From NCBI GenBank assembly GCA_947172705.1, contig CAMWCA010000025.1, forward strand, positions 1 through 46,677: a stretch of DNA of 46,677 nt. The letters are read 5' to 3'. A model generated the notes under the pieces. That model ran no database searches. It had not been told where the DNA came from and saw only the letters and a list, made by a program, of their open reading frames with translations. Every line of letters starts with the position of its first letter. Within the stretch, counting starts at the first letter, position 1. Source of the stretch: an uncultured Lachnospiraceae bacterium. Its GTDB lineage: Bacteria; Bacillota; Clostridia; Lachnospirales; Lachnospiraceae. Position numbers and translations under genes: made by a program. Below, piece by piece: positions 1-7,635 of this stretch.

Positions 1-112
1 TAAGTGAAATTACCAATTCTCCGCCAAAGCCTGGAAAGGATGTATGTCCCCCAGGTGCAAAACCAAATTGCCGATACGCTTCTGTTCCCTGGGGCAGGCT
101 GAACCGCCACAT
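1..112 (-). other. Partial coding-like fragment at left window edge
   Basis: An open frame on the minus strand begins at an ATG (110-112), reads MWRFSLPQGTEAYRQF and continues to a segment GFGGELVISL before leaving the window. The frame stays open upstream of this ATG into the palindrome, and no convincing ribosome-binding site precedes it. Bases 1-33 are a diverged inverted copy of 234-267, whose plus-strand frame gives GFGEKLVISLTEW, so the same short peptide appears twice in this region. It may be the end of a small gene or, more likely, part of a repeat family that happens to be open. Function unknown. Confidence 0.25.
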
Positions 113-290
113 TTTTAGCGTTTCCAGGTTACATTTCCCATTGGCGTCAAAGCGCGGCGCTGCGTCAGGCGGGTACGGGAGGCGTTACACTATTACAGGG
201 CAGGGTACGGCAGGGCATGGAAGCACATGGGTTCAGGGCTTTGGCGAGAAATTGGTTATTTCACTTACGGAATGGAAGAATACACAGGGT

Positions 291-314
291 GATTCCGCCA
301 CGGATGGCGGAATC
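291..314. repeat. Inner hairpin 1 of the near-palindrome
   Basis: A perfect 10-bp stem, GATTCCGCCA/TGGCGGAATC, closes a 4-base loop (CGGA). It sits in the central region between the two long arms. Confidence 0.8.
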
Positions 315-315
315 A

Positions 316-346
316 GGAGTATGCGGCAAGGATGCCGCTATACTCC
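316..346. repeat. Inner hairpin 2 of the near-palindrome
   Basis: GGAGTATGCGGC pairs with GCCGCTATACTCC, leaving one bulged base and a short loop. With hairpin 1 it would form a two-armed head on the long stem. Confidence 0.75.
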
Positions 347-533
347 GACCCGAACAGTTCTAAACAACCTTCCCCATTCCGTTAGTGAAATCCAATTTCA
401 AGACCAGTCCTGAACCCATGTGCTTCCATGCCCTGCCGTACCCTGCCCTGTAATACCGTAACGCCTCCCGTACCCGCCTGACACAGTGCCGCGCTTTGAC
501 GCCAATGGGAAATGTAACGCCCCATCTTGCCTC

Positions 534-1166
534 TTACTCCCTTTTCAAAATTTTATCCGTCACTTTATAGACATAGGGACGCAGAAACTGCACTGACGGT
601 CCTGTCATAAACGCTGCCAGTACCGTTCCGATCCCAACAGTTCCTCCCAGCAGAAAGCCCACAATTACAAAGGTGATATCCGCCCCGATCCGCACACCCC
701 GATAAGAGATCTTAAGTTTATTACTGATGATCTCCGAAATAAGATCAATGGCTCCTACTCCCAGATCAGCTCTTATGTATGCGGCAATTCCGGTACTCAT
801 AATCAGCAGCCCAATTACGATCATAACGATCCTTACTCCTATGTGCTGTTCTCCCTTCAAAAACAGACCCAAAACAAAATTCGTGAGATCCGCCGTATAA
901 CCGATCCCAAAGATTGCAAGAACAGAGGCTATGTTGATATAGGATCTATCCAGAAAAAACACAATCGCCAGAATCACCACATTGATTGCCGCTGAGGCTG
1001 TTCCGTAGGTAATATGAAATACCTTTGCAATACCCAGTTCGAATACACTTGCCGGATCTACCCCCAGACCGCTGTACAGAAAAATGCCCACTCCTACTCC
1101 ACAGATCATAAGTCCAAGCATTGCTACGATCAATTTTCTTGCCAGATTTTTTGTATCAAAGTTCAC
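534..1166 (-). CDS. YczE/YyaS/YitT-family integral membrane protein
   Basis: About 210 residues and strongly hydrophobic, with roughly five to six membrane segments. Glycine-rich stretches such as GVGIFLYSGLGVDP and a repeat-like second half with YIRADLGVGAIDLIS are characteristic of YczE/YitT-type membrane proteins, whose substrate is not established. The frame is open further upstream, but a GTG at 1164-1166 lies 6 bases after AGGAGG, while the upstream ATG at 1184 lies inside that ribosome-binding site, so GTG is preferred. It overlaps the end of the preceding ADP-ribosylglycohydrolase-like gene by 11 bases, so it is translationally coupled as the last gene of the operon. It may export or import a by-product of the pathway; that is inference from position only. 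Confidence 0.8.
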   Translation of the reverse strand: MNFDTKNLARKLIVAMLGLMICGVGVGIFLYSGLGVDPASVFELGIAKVFHITYGTASAAINVVILAIVFFLDRSYINIASVLAIFGIGYTADLTNFVLGLFLKGEQHIGVRIVMIVIGLLIMSTGIAAYIRADLGVGAIDLISEIISNKLKISYRGVRIGADITFVIVGFLLGGTVGIGTVLAAFMTGPSVQFLRPYVYKVTDKILKRE

Positions 1167-2568
1167 ATTCTTCCTCCTGTTCATCCATAAGTTTGACCGC
1201 TTTTTGTACCAGCTTTGCCAGGTAAGAAACGGTAGTATGCTCATAGCCTCTTAAAAGACTGTCAAATCTGTCCCCAAAAGGCTCCGTCCATCTTTTGTGA
1301 ATCCCCTTGTATCCCTGCATAATGCCGTAAATCGTTCCGATTTGACCTGCATTGCAGTCCACATCCTGACCGCACATTGCACAGATATGCATACACAAAT
1401 CAAAATCATTTCCCCCGAAATAAAGGGATACTACCTCTGCTGCCGCGTTGGGATATGTATGTATCCAATTATACCTTTTAAATTTCTCCTCACATTTCTT
1501 CCACGACATCTCCCAGCTTCCGGCTTCCTCACAGGCATCCCATGCAAATTTCACCACTGCATAGTACTGGCTTTTTGCCGGCATCAATTCCACCGTCTTT
1601 TTCAGAATTTCTCTCACATCGTCTTCTACATAGGCGAGGGATACCAGAATCGCATTAAATACCTCTCCCAAAACGCCGTTATTGACATGGGAAACCGTTC
1701 CGTCTATCCAGGCAAGCTTCGCCGCAAGCTCCGGATTTCCCGGCGCCACCATTCCGCAGATAGAACCCCGCATCTGTGCGCCGATCCACTCTCTCCAGGG
1801 GTTATTTAAGGTTGCAGACTCAGGCGGAAATATCCCTCTTTTCAGATTCTTAAAGGCGGCTTCCTCCGCACTCCAGGTATACTCAATTCTTCCCACCCAT
1901 TCTAAGCCAATATCCTCCGAGGTAATACTTTTACCCTTCTTTAAATATGCCTCCAGAAAAGCGATCTCAAATAAAACATCATCATTATAGGTGCTGGGCT
2001 TCCTTAAATATCCCCGAATATCTCCAAATGCTTTTTTCAGCTGGTCACTGGTATAACCTTCAATGATGGTTCCCAATGCCGCCCCTGCGATCTGTCCCTG
2101 CCAGCCTGCATGGATTTTTTCAAACAGCTCTTCTTCCGTATAAGAAGGCAACTGATAAACAGGAAAAATTACCTCCTCTTTGTGGTCTTCAAAAGATTCA
2201 TAATACCGATAGCTCCAATAAGGATGTTCCTCAAGCTTAGGCGCTGTGGCGAGCACATGGAACAGCTTCGCGGTCAGCTTCAGGAACTCCACATGCTCCT
2301 TTTCCTCATAAGCTTTTTGAATCCGGGGAATCATTTCCTCCGCTTCCCTTACGTCATAACCCATGTTTTCCGTTGCCTGGATTCCTCCCATCATCACATA
2401 ATCGGGGGCTCTGCTGCCAGGCACCTGGGTCGCCCAGCGAATTCTGGTTTCTTCAATATCGATATCTCCCATACTGACTTTTTGATCTGTCCATTCTTTC
2501 TCCTTTTCTGTCTGCAGTATGGGAACGGCATCCTGTGTTTTTCTATACGTATACTCCCATGCTTTCAT
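1156..2568 (-). CDS. ADP-ribosylglycohydrolase (ARH/DraG-fold) family protein, copy 2
   Basis: A 470-residue protein. The first ~145 residues form an extension not usual in DraG/ARH3 enzymes; the ARH-fold core follows (GWQGQIAGAALGTIIEG at about 156-171). Candidate metal-site motifs are NDD at 195-197, SH at 293-294 and DVDCN at 402-406. In human ARH3 the equivalent sites are TDD and DxDT, so both threonine ligands are replaced here (Asn and Cys). The family removes ADP-ribose or hydrolyses ribosyl linkages with Mg2+. Its tandem paralogue lies 9 bases upstream, and both sit behind a nucleoside-type importer and ribokinase. No signal peptide is seen, so it is probably cytoplasmic. I infer a riboside-hydrolysing role; protein de-ADP-ribosylation remains possible. 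Confidence 0.82.
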   Translation of the reverse strand: MKAWEYTYRKTQDAVPILQTEKEKEWTDQKVSMGDIDIEETRIRWATQVPGSRAPDYVMMGGIQATENMGYDVREAEEMIPRIQKAYEEKEHVEFLKLTAKLFHVLATAPKLEEHPYWSYRYYESFEDHKEEVIFPVYQLPSYTEEELFEKIHAGWQGQIAGAALGTIIEGYTSDQLKKAFGDIRGYLRKPSTYNDDVLFEIAFLEAYLKKGKSITSEDIGLEWVGRIEYTWSAEEAAFKNLKRGIFPPESATLNNPWREWIGAQMRGSICGMVAPGNPELAAKLAWIDGTVSHVNNGVLGEVFNAILVSLAYVEDDVREILKKTVELMPAKSQYYAVVKFAWDACEEAGSWEMSWKKCEEKFKRYNWIHTYPNAAAEVVSLYFGGNDFDLCMHICAMCGQDVDCNAGQIGTIYGIMQGYKGIHKRWTEPFGDRFDSLLRGYEHTTVSYLAKLVQKAVKLMDEQEEECEL

Positions 2569-2577
2569 GAATATTTC

Positions 2578-3975
2578 TTACTCCTTTTTTGCTTTTAAAA
2601 CCGCATTTACCGTTTTTTCCGTCAAAACCTTAAATTTTACAATCTCCATACCTCTTACATAAGTTTCCATATAATCTCCTATGGGATCGGTCCAATTTTC
2701 TCCGATACAATTTTTTCCCTGGGCAACTGCAAGGATATTCGCTACCTGCGCCGCATTACAGTCAGAGTCCAGCCCGCACATGGCGATCAGATTTACCAGT
2801 TTATCATAGTCGTTATCACAAAAATACAGGGCAACTACCTCTGCACAGGCATTGGGATAAGCATGTATCCAGCAAAACTTCTTGTATTTCTCATCACAAT
2901 CAAGCCATGCTTCTCTCCAGTTTCCGTATTTTTCGCATGCATTCCATGCATATTCCACAACGGTATAATATTCGCTGTCCCCAGGCATCAAGTCAATTGC
3001 CTCTCTGCAGATCTCGCGCATATCCTTTTTGATAAAAGCAAGGGAAACCATAACTGCATTGAATATTTCCCCAAGCACACCATTATTGTGATGAGACACA
3101 ATGGCGTCCTCCCAGGCAAGCTTTGCTGCCATATAAGGATCGCCCGGCGCAGCCATACCACAGATTCCGCCCCGCATTTGCGCACCGATCAATTCCCTGA
3201 AGGGATTTCTGAACTTTCCGCTTTCCGGGGGATAGATTCCGTTTTTTATATTTTTAAGCGCGATCCCTTCCGCCGTAAATGCAAAAGGAAGCCTTGCCGC
3301 CCAATCCTCCGCCACATCGGCAGCCGTCAGTTCATAGCCCTTTCTGATAAAGGTTTCCAAAAAGGCAAGCTCAAAGGTCAGATCATCATTATACATCTCA
3401 GGATCTTTGATATAACGGTCAACCGTTCCGTACACCTCTTCCAATGCTTTCGTGTGATATCCCTCAATTGCCGTCCCAATTGCCCCTGCGCAGACCTGTG
3501 CTACCCATCCTCCATAAATCTTATCAAAAAGCTCCTCCCTGTCAGGTGTATATGGCTCATATTTCGGGAATTTAACTGCGGCGGCATACTGCTCAAAGGT
3601 GTTATATTCCGTGTATTTCCAGTGCTCATGATCCTCTTTCCTGGGCGAATCAAATAAAGTTTTCAGCAGCCTGCAGGTATGCCTGTAAAGGGCAATATCA
3701 TTTTTCACCCTGGCAAGCTCCCGCCCTTCTTCGATCATCTCCTCTGCTTTGCTTACATCATATCCTAAATTTCCGTATTCCTGTACATACACTGCAATGA
3801 AAAACAGCGGCAGCAAAGATTCCGTGACATTTCCGCCCCAAAGATATTTCATGTTTTCCAAATCCCTTTTTCCATCTCTGATCACATCATCCCACGCCAC
3901 ACGGCCTGCGCGTTCCGGAAAGGGTCTTTCCTTTTCAATTATTTCTCTTCCATATTCCCACGCTTTTTTTCTCAT
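2578..3975 (-). CDS. ADP-ribosylglycohydrolase (ARH/DraG-fold) family protein, copy 1
   Basis: A 465-residue paralogue of the next gene, with similar architecture: N-terminal extension of about 150 residues, then the core beginning GGWVAQVCAGAIGTAIEG. The metal-site motifs are NDD at 196-198, a VSHHNNG segment near 293-299 and DSDCN at 403-407. The start chosen is the ATG at 3973-3975, preceded by AAGGAAG and giving MRKKAWEYGR, which matches MKAWEYTYRK of the paralogue. The longer frame begins at a TTG inside the upstream permease gene and is less likely. Two intact, diverged copies suggest two substrates or a heteromer rather than a recent duplication. The role is inferred from the ribokinase/ABC context. 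Confidence 0.82.
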   Translation of the reverse strand: MRKKAWEYGREIIEKERPFPERAGRVAWDDVIRDGKRDLENMKYLWGGNVTESLLPLFFIAVYVQEYGNLGYDVSKAEEMIEEGRELARVKNDIALYRHTCRLLKTLFDSPRKEDHEHWKYTEYNTFEQYAAAVKFPKYEPYTPDREELFDKIYGGWVAQVCAGAIGTAIEGYHTKALEEVYGTVDRYIKDPEMYNDDLTFELAFLETFIRKGYELTAADVAEDWAARLPFAFTAEGIALKNIKNGIYPPESGKFRNPFRELIGAQMRGGICGMAAPGDPYMAAKLAWEDAIVSHHNNGVLGEIFNAVMVSLAFIKKDMREICREAIDLMPGDSEYYTVVEYAWNACEKYGNWREAWLDCDEKYKKFCWIHAYPNACAEVVALYFCDNDYDKLVNLIAMCGLDSDCNAAQVANILAVAQGKNCIGENWTDPIGDYMETYVRGMEIVKFKVLTEKTVNAVLKAKKE

Positions 3976-3992
3976 AATTATCTTCCTTTCTC

Positions 3993-4937
3993 TCAAACAG
4001 TTTTTTGATTATTTTCTCTGATTCTTTTTAATTCCTTTTGCTGCTTTGCTATGGAAAAGACCACCAGCCCTATGATCGTTGTCAAATAGGGAATAGACTG
4101 TACAAATTCCGACGGCATCTGCAGTGCCTGAAGATTATTGGCAAGGGCATCCGCCATTCCAAAAACAAAGGTTGCACACATGGTTCCCAGGGTGGTACCC
4201 TGTCCCAGCTGCTGTGCGGCAAGGGCAATAAATCCCCGCCCAGCCACCATATCTCTGGAAAACCAGGAAACATATCCCATGGACATGTAAGCCCCTCCCA
4301 TTCCAGCTAATACCCCGCTGATGAGCATGGCAATAAACTGATATTTCACCGGTTTTGCTCCCACCGACAATGCCGCCTGTTCATTTTCTCCTACTGCCCT
4401 GATCCTCAGTCCCACTACCGTTTTGTTTAACAAAATATAAGTAAATAAAACAGCCAAAAAAGAAAGATAAGTTAAAATATTATGCCCTGAAAGGATCTCG
4501 CCCACAATCGGTATTTTCCCAATCAGCGGAAGCTCCACTGCAGGCATTACCTTGCTTGCCAGAGAAGAAGAAATTCCTTTGTCCCCCGTTACCAGATAAA
4601 GGATAAATACCGTAGAACCCGACGCAAACATATTAATGGCTATGCCTGTAAGGGTAATATGGGATTTTAATACCAATGCAACATAAGACATTAATATGGC
4701 AATCAGCACGCCTGTCACAACAGCTCCCAGAAATCCTGCCCAGGCGCTGCCAGTAACTGCGCTGAAAATCACGCCGGAAAGCGCTGCAAACAACATAATA
4801 CCCTCTAAGCCAATGTTAATTACCCCTGCCCTTGAAGTGATCAGCGCTCCCATGGACGCAAACATAATAGGCGTTGAAATACGAAGGATGGAATAAAAGA
4901 ACTGGGTTGAAAAAATAATATTCACAATCTGTTTCAT
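3993..4937 (-). CDS. Nucleoside/simple-sugar-type ABC transporter permease (NupQ/YufQ-like)
   Basis: A 314-residue polytopic protein of the BPD_transp_2 (RbsC/NupQ) class, with about eight to ten membrane segments. It carries the family segment SRAGVINIGLEGIMLF near the N-terminus and VGENEQAALSVGAKPVKYQF, the cytoplasmic loop that contacts the ATPase. The start ATG follows AAGGAGGCG and lies 1 base beyond the stop of the other permease. It forms a heterodimeric channel with that permease and the NupO-like ATPase for nucleosides or related ribosides, fed by the BMP lipoprotein. Confidence 0.88.
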   Translation of the reverse strand: MKQIVNIIFSTQFFYSILRISTPIMFASMGALITSRAGVINIGLEGIMLFAALSGVIFSAVTGSAWAGFLGAVVTGVLIAILMSYVALVLKSHITLTGIAINMFASGSTVFILYLVTGDKGISSSLASKVMPAVELPLIGKIPIVGEILSGHNILTYLSFLAVLFTYILLNKTVVGLRIRAVGENEQAALSVGAKPVKYQFIAMLISGVLAGMGGAYMSMGYVSWFSRDMVAGRGFIALAAQQLGQGTTLGTMCATFVFGMADALANNLQALQMPSEFVQSIPYLTTIIGLVVFSIAKQQKELKRIRENNQKTV

Positions 4938-4938
4938 G

Positions 4939-6015
4939 TCACAACGCCTCCTTTTTCTCCAGCTCCATCCTGGAATATTTTACGATCTGTTTATGCTTCA
5001 GATTATTCAAAAACATCTTTGCAACCACCAGCATAATGATTGCCGACTGTATTACGGAAATGATCTCATAAGGCACATCGCTTGTCCTGTTCATAATATC
5101 TGCGCCGGTACGTATATAAGCAAGAAAAATGGCAGCAACAGGTACAAGCGCCGGGTTATACTTTGCCATAATGGCGATCAGCATACCGTCAAACCCATAT
5201 TGGGGAAGTCCCTGATACTGAAATCTGTTATACATGCCGATCATTTCTGTTGCTCCCCCAAAACCTGCAAGGGCGCCTCCCATGACCTGGGTCAAAACCA
5301 CTACGCCTCCTACTCCCATACCTGCATATTTTGCAAAGTTTTTATTCTGTCCAATGGTTCTGATGGAATATCCCAGCCCCGTATGGTACATCATAACGTA
5401 ACACAAAATCACGGCAATGATAACGAACACCAGCCCTAAATGCAGGCGGGTTCCCGGGATCAGATTGGGAAGCGAAACGCTTTCCTGAAAGCCAAGAGAA
5501 GTAGTAATGCCAAGAGAGGTGTCCAGTACCCGGGTTCTGATAATATAATTTCCCATATATAGACAGATATAATTTAGCATCAAAGAGGATACCAGTTCAT
5601 TTGCCTGCCATTTTGCCTTTAATACTGCCGGAATACACATAATCACAATTCCTGTAATGGTACCGGCTGCCAGACATGCAATAATATGAAGAAAAGGAGG
5701 CAGCTTCCACAGCACCGCTATTACAGAAGTCACCGTACAGGACACATAAAAAGCGCCTTCAGATGCCATGTTGCTCTGATCGGCGGCAAACATAATGCTC
5801 ACCGCCAGACCACAGAACATCAAGGGGATGGATAACTCTATTACATTGGCAAACCTTCTGGCATTTGTAATCGGTCCGATCAAAAAATTATATAATGCAT
5901 TTACCGGATCATCACTGACAAGAACGATCACTACAAGGGCAATCAGCAGCGCAATCACAATAGCAAGCAGCGTCCTTATTACGTCGAACCTTTTTTCTAT
6001 TTTTTTACTGTTCAT
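4939..6015 (-). CDS. Nucleoside/simple-sugar-type ABC transporter permease (NupP/YufP-like)
   Basis: A 358-residue permease of the BPD_transp_2 class. A first membrane helix at about 13-35 is followed by a longer extracytoplasmic segment containing DDPVNALYNFLIGP, typical of NupP/YufP. The coupling-loop region includes IRTIGQNKNFAKYAGM. The ATG follows AGGAGGGG and overlaps the ATPase stop by 11 bases, indicating translational coupling. It pairs with the adjacent smaller permease. Substrate assignment rests on the BMP-type binding protein in the operon, a class known to bind nucleosides and some other ligands. Confidence 0.88.
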   Translation of the reverse strand: MNSKKIEKRFDVIRTLLAIVIALLIALVVIVLVSDDPVNALYNFLIGPITNARRFANVIELSIPLMFCGLAVSIMFAADQSNMASEGAFYVSCTVTSVIAVLWKLPPFLHIIACLAAGTITGIVIMCIPAVLKAKWQANELVSSLMLNYICLYMGNYIIRTRVLDTSLGITTSLGFQESVSLPNLIPGTRLHLGLVFVIIAVILCYVMMYHTGLGYSIRTIGQNKNFAKYAGMGVGGVVVLTQVMGGALAGFGGATEMIGMYNRFQYQGLPQYGFDGMLIAIMAKYNPALVPVAAIFLAYIRTGADIMNRTSDVPYEIISVIQSAIIMLVVAKMFLNNLKHKQIVKYSRMELEKKEAL

Positions 6016-7561
6016 GCACCACCCCTCCTATCTGCTCTTTGGTCATTTTCTTGATACCCAGCATATACTCTCCCAGTTCTACCGGATCGATCTGTTTTGC
6101 CTCCTGAAAATAAGCGGCAATGGCGCCGTCATGCAAAACAATAATGCTGTCACTTAAATTAATGATTTCCGTGAGATCCGCTGAAATTAACAGAATAGCC
6201 GCTTCTCTGTCCCGAAGCTCCAGCAGCTTTCTGTGTACCAGCTCCGCCGCTCCAACGTCAATTCCCCTGGTAGGCTGGTTGGCAATAATCAACTTAGGAT
6301 CGCTGGAAAATTCTCTCGCAACCACCACCTTCTGCATGTTTCCTCCGGAAAGCATCCGCACCGGCTGTTCTCTGTCATCACATTTTACACTGTATTCCAA
6401 AATCAACTGATCTGTCTTTTCACAGATCTTTTTTCTGTTGAGTAGAATTCCCTTTTTAAATTCCTTCCGATAGTAACGGTCGGCAATGATGTTATCCGCC
6501 ACTCCTGCATCGCTTACCACACCGTATGTCATTCTGTCCTGAGAAATATGTGATACCCCAAGCTCCCTGATCTTCCGCACAGATCTTCTGCTGATATCTT
6601 CTCCTCCGATCCGGATCTTCCCGGTACGGAGCTTTCTCATTCCAGTAATCAGCTCGCTCAACTCGTTTTGCCCGTTTCCCTCGATCCCTGCAATGCCAAG
6701 TATCTCGCCAGCTCTTACCGTCAGATTAATGTCCTTTAAAATCTGCTGCCCCGCCGCATCTGTATAACTTAAATTTTGAACGGAAAGAAATACCTTCCCC
6801 GGCTTAGCCGGTGTTTTATTTGTTTTAAGCTGTACGTCTCTTCCAATCATCAATTTGGAGATTTCCTGTTCTGATACCTCCTCCACCATTTTTACGTCTA
6901 CGGTCCTTCCGTCTCTCATAATGGTAATGCGGTCGCATATTTCTTTGATCTCATTGAGCTTATGTGAAATGAACACTACGGTATGTCCCAGCTCTCTGAG
7001 CCGTTTCAACTCTTCAAATATCTCTACGGTTTCCTGAGGTGTCAGTACTGCGGTGGGCTCGTCCAGTATCAGCACGTCCGCCCCTCTGAGCAAAGCCTTC
7101 AGGATCTCTACCCTTTGCTTTAGTCCAACGCTCAGATCCTTTACCCGTGCATAAGGGTCGATGTCCAGACCATACTTCTCCGATACTTCCCTCGTCCTTT
7201 TTATCGCTTCTTCCTTGTCCAGAAATCCTGCTTTCTCCGGCTCCAGTCCAAGCACCATATTTTCTGCAACTGTCATGCTGGGAACCAGCATAAAATGCTG
7301 ATGCACCATGCCAATCCCCATTTTAATAGCGCACAGAGGATTGTCGATCTTCACTTCCTTTCCCTTAAAAAAGATCTTCCCCTCTTCGCACTGCTCTTCT
7401 CCAAACAAAACCTTCATCAGGGTAGATTTCCCCGCTCCGTTTTCTCCGGCAAGGGCGTGTATTTCCCCCTTGCGCAGCTCAAAATTTACATTCTTATTTG
7501 CAATAAAGCCGTTAGGATATATTTTGGTAATATTCTCCATGCTGAGAATGATTTCTGCCAT
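6005..7561 (-). CDS. Nucleoside/simple-sugar ABC transporter ATP-binding protein (NupO/RbsA-like)
   Basis: A 518-residue protein with two fused nucleotide-binding domains. Domain 1 has Walker A GENGAGKST (39-47), a signature LSVGLKQR and Walker B VLILDEPTAV. Domain 2 has a degenerate Walker A (GIEGNGQNE), signature LSGGNMQK and IIANQPTRGID. The asymmetric second site is normal for the RbsA/MglA/NupO class. The start at 7559-7561 is set by AAGGAGA just upstream; the longer frame (to 7636) would run through an intergenic stem-loop. It powers import through the two permeases that follow. Confidence 0.9.
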   Translation of the reverse strand: MAEIILSMENITKIYPNGFIANKNVNFELRKGEIHALAGENGAGKSTLMKVLFGEEQCEEGKIFFKGKEVKIDNPLCAIKMGIGMVHQHFMLVPSMTVAENMVLGLEPEKAGFLDKEEAIKRTREVSEKYGLDIDPYARVKDLSVGLKQRVEILKALLRGADVLILDEPTAVLTPQETVEIFEELKRLRELGHTVVFISHKLNEIKEICDRITIMRDGRTVDVKMVEEVSEQEISKLMIGRDVQLKTNKTPAKPGKVFLSVQNLSYTDAAGQQILKDINLTVRAGEILGIAGIEGNGQNELSELITGMRKLRTGKIRIGGEDISRRSVRKIRELGVSHISQDRMTYGVVSDAGVADNIIADRYYRKEFKKGILLNRKKICEKTDQLILEYSVKCDDREQPVRMLSGGNMQKVVVAREFSSDPKLIIANQPTRGIDVGAAELVHRKLLELRDREAAILLISADLTEIINLSDSIIVLHDGAIAAYFQEAKQIDPVELGEYMLGIKKMTKEQIGGVVHEQ

Positions 7562-7592
7562 GCTTATCTCCTTATCACTTCTTGTGTTTAAC

Positions 7593-7621
7593 ATGGGGCT
7601 GTCAATAACCGACAGCCCCAT
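7593..7621 (-). terminator. Intercistronic stem-loop between BMP lipoprotein and ATPase genes
   Basis: A perfect GGGGCTGTC/GACAGCCCC stem, extended by A-T pairs to about 11 bp, closes a 7-base loop just after the BMP stop codon. No T-run follows, so it is more likely a partial attenuator or RNA-end stabiliser that keeps binding-protein mRNA more abundant than the downstream transporter mRNA, as in many importer operons. Confidence 0.6.
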
Positions 7622-7635
7622 ATACCTGCTATACA

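Larger units (their letters stand above)
128..518. repeat. Long imperfect inverted repeat (near-palindrome) with two nested hairpins
   Basis: The left arm (about 128-278) and right arm (about 370-518) are reverse complements over roughly 150 bases with scattered mismatches; for example, GTTACATTTCCCATTGGCG at 128 matches the complement of the bases ending at 518. The ~90-base centre holds two further hairpins: 291-314 (GATTCCGCCA, CGGA, TGGCGGAATC) and 316-346 (GGAGTATGCGGC against GCCGCTATACTCC). Single-stranded DNA or RNA would fold into a long stem capped by two arms. The element starts 15 bases after the last gene of the ribokinase/ABC/ARH operon, so read-through transcripts would carry it. 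It could be a non-autonomous mobile element (MITE-like), a palindromic dispersed repeat or a structured RNA. No transposase and no clear target-site duplication were seen. Confidence 0.8.

Noticed and set aside
141..413. 90-codon plus-strand frame across the near-palindrome
   Set aside because: It starts at TTG without a ribosome-binding site and passes through both arms and hairpins; it is better explained as an open frame in a structured repeat.
2863..3657. 264-codon plus-strand frame opposite the ARH gene
   Set aside because: It lies wholly antisense to a gene with clear family motifs, and its translation has no recognisable domain.
1156..3975. Tandem ARH genes as one gene broken by a frameshift
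   Set aside because: Each has its own start, ribosome-binding site and full set of motifs, and the two sequences have diverged throughout.
6005..7561. Degenerate Walker A in the second half of the NupO-like ATPase, suspected inactivation
   Set aside because: An altered second site is normal for RbsA/MglA/NupO-type double ATPases.
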